Shown here in pieces: positions 63,411-64,000 of a stretch of DNA of 64,000 nt. The DNA comes from Sphingobium sp. AP49 (GTDB taxonomy: Bacteria; Pseudomonadota; Alphaproteobacteria; Sphingomonadales; Sphingomonadaceae), in contig NZ_CP124576.1 in NCBI RefSeq assembly GCF_000281715.2, positions 999,501-1,063,500 of the forward strand. Direction: 5' to 3'. The notes under the pieces were generated by a model. It had not been told where the DNA came from. It ran no database searches and worked only from the letters and a program-made list of their open reading frames with translations. The first letter of the stretch is position 1. Each line of letters begins with the position of its first letter. The position numbers and the translations under genes are program-made.

Positions 63411-64000
63411 GCCTCGATCATCCAGCGCAGGGTGTCTTCCAGCGGGGGGCAGGGCAGGGCGCCTGCCAGTCGGTCCATTTTTCGTCGATCGCCCCAAAGG
63501 GTCGGAATCTCGTTGGTGCGCACAAATGATGGATTGACTGTCATGCGCATGGGATGGCCCGCAATCTGGCTGGCCATGCCGACAATCTGACGCAGGCTGT
63601 AAGCGCGGCCGGCGCAGATGTTGACCTTCTCGCCGATAGCCGCGGGATTGTCGAATAGCGCGAGGCAGACCGCGACGATGAAGCGGACGTCGGAGAAGTC
63701 GCGGGCTACGTCCAGATTGCCGAGTTCGATCACCGGCGCCCGGGCGCGCACATGCTCGACAATCTTGGGGATCAGGAAGCGCTGTGCCTGTCCAACCCCG
63801 CTATAGTTGAATGGGCGGACGATGGTGCAACGCAGGCGATCAGCGAACAACTGGGGCAATTGCTCCATTGCGAGTTTGCTGATGGCATAATCATTCACGG
63901 GGACAGGCGGGAAGGATTCGTCGATCGCGCCCTGCGCACCAGCGCCATAGATATTGGCGCTGCTCATCAGCAACACCCGGTCGACATCGGGGGCATGGTC
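63407..64000 (-). CDS. NAD-dependent epimerase/dehydratase (Rmd-like), 5' part missing
   Basis: The reading frame enters from the right edge, so the N-terminal NAD-binding part is outside the window. Visible are LLMSSANIYG, the catalytic YAISKLAMEQ (YxxxK), VRPFNYSGVGQ and LGNLDVARDFSDVRF, typical of short-chain sugar-nucleotide enzymes. The RPFN-GQ and GN-D-RDF-DVR pattern is closest in my memory to GDP-6-deoxy-4-keto-mannose reductases, which would fit ManC upstream. It is convergent with the nucleotidyltransferase gene (four-base overlap). Confidence 0.82.
   Translation of the reverse strand, partial: DHAPDVDRVLLMSSANIYGAGAQGAIDESFPPVPVNDYAISKLAMEQLPQLFADRLRCTIVRPFNYSGVGQAQRFLIPKIVEHVRARAPVIELGNLDVARDFSDVRFIVAVCLALFDNPAAIGEKVNICAGRAYSLRQIVGMASQIAGHPMRMTVNPSFVRTNEIPTLWGDRRKMDRLAGALPCPPLEDTLRWMIEA

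Overview
The window reads as the chromosome of a high-GC alphaproteobacterium, most likely a sphingomonad (Sphingobium/Sphingomonas type). This rests on the gene set and order (mutM-rpsT-dnaA; secB beside Tim44-domain/mltA/smr; DUF2155-NDUFA12; aroQ-accB-accC; a ThiS-ThiG fusion), on short hairpin repeats of the kind common in sphingomonads, and on a KpsC/KpsS-type capsule locus. No rRNA, tRNA, CRISPR array, insertion sequence or prophage was seen.

Layout. 1-4.1 kb: trehalase end, mutM, rpsT, dnaA and a periplasmic cyclophilin. 4.1-8.3 kb (minus): a GGDEF/EAL protein, an Smr protein, mltA and a Tim44-domain membrane protein, the last two overlapping. 8.5-14 kb (plus): secB, murJ, trpS, a DUF4136 lipoprotein and a dicarboxylate/cation symporter. 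14-21.9 kb: a base-atypical orphan gene, dapE, cupin, LD-carboxypeptidase, dipeptidase, aat, and a minus-strand DUF2155/NDUFA12/DUF192/recX series. 22-31.6 kb: a fatty-acyl-AMP ligase, a second GGDEF/EAL protein, an orphan ParA, arsC-accC-accB-aroQ, thiSG and a small membrane protein. 31.6-35.8 kb: a LysR regulator divergent from a CoA-transferase operon whose two subunit genes are separated by two other genes, then a HIT protein.

35.8-64 kb is one large surface-polysaccharide locus that runs off the right edge. It holds an ABC-dependent capsule export set (KpsC, KpsS, a Wza/KpsD-type lipoprotein, KpsE, KpsM, KpsT), precursor enzymes (ManC for GDP-mannose, Glf for UDP-galactofuranose, an Rmd-like reductase/epimerase), eight glycosyltransferase-like genes, and several poorly understood proteins. 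Export proteins would carry a lipid-linked, Kdo-primed chain across the envelope, and the transferases would build a polymer that could contain galactofuranose and mannose- or rhamnose-derived sugars.

Most interesting points: (i) a family-2 glycosyltransferase with an N-terminal galectin-like domain, encoded next to the UDP-galactopyranose mutase; (ii) a GDPD-like / HAD / triple nucleotidyltransferase module in which two of the three nucleotidyltransferase domains lack the canonical nucleotide loop; (iii) a small DUF4214-like protein overlapping a glycosyltransferase that carries its own copy of the domain; (iv) seven GANTC sites packed upstream of dnaA; (v) a dispersed GCGACA-rich repeat lying directly 3' of dapE and, inverted, directly 3' of thiSG; (vi) a convergent 208-nt coding overlap between aat and the DUF2155 gene.
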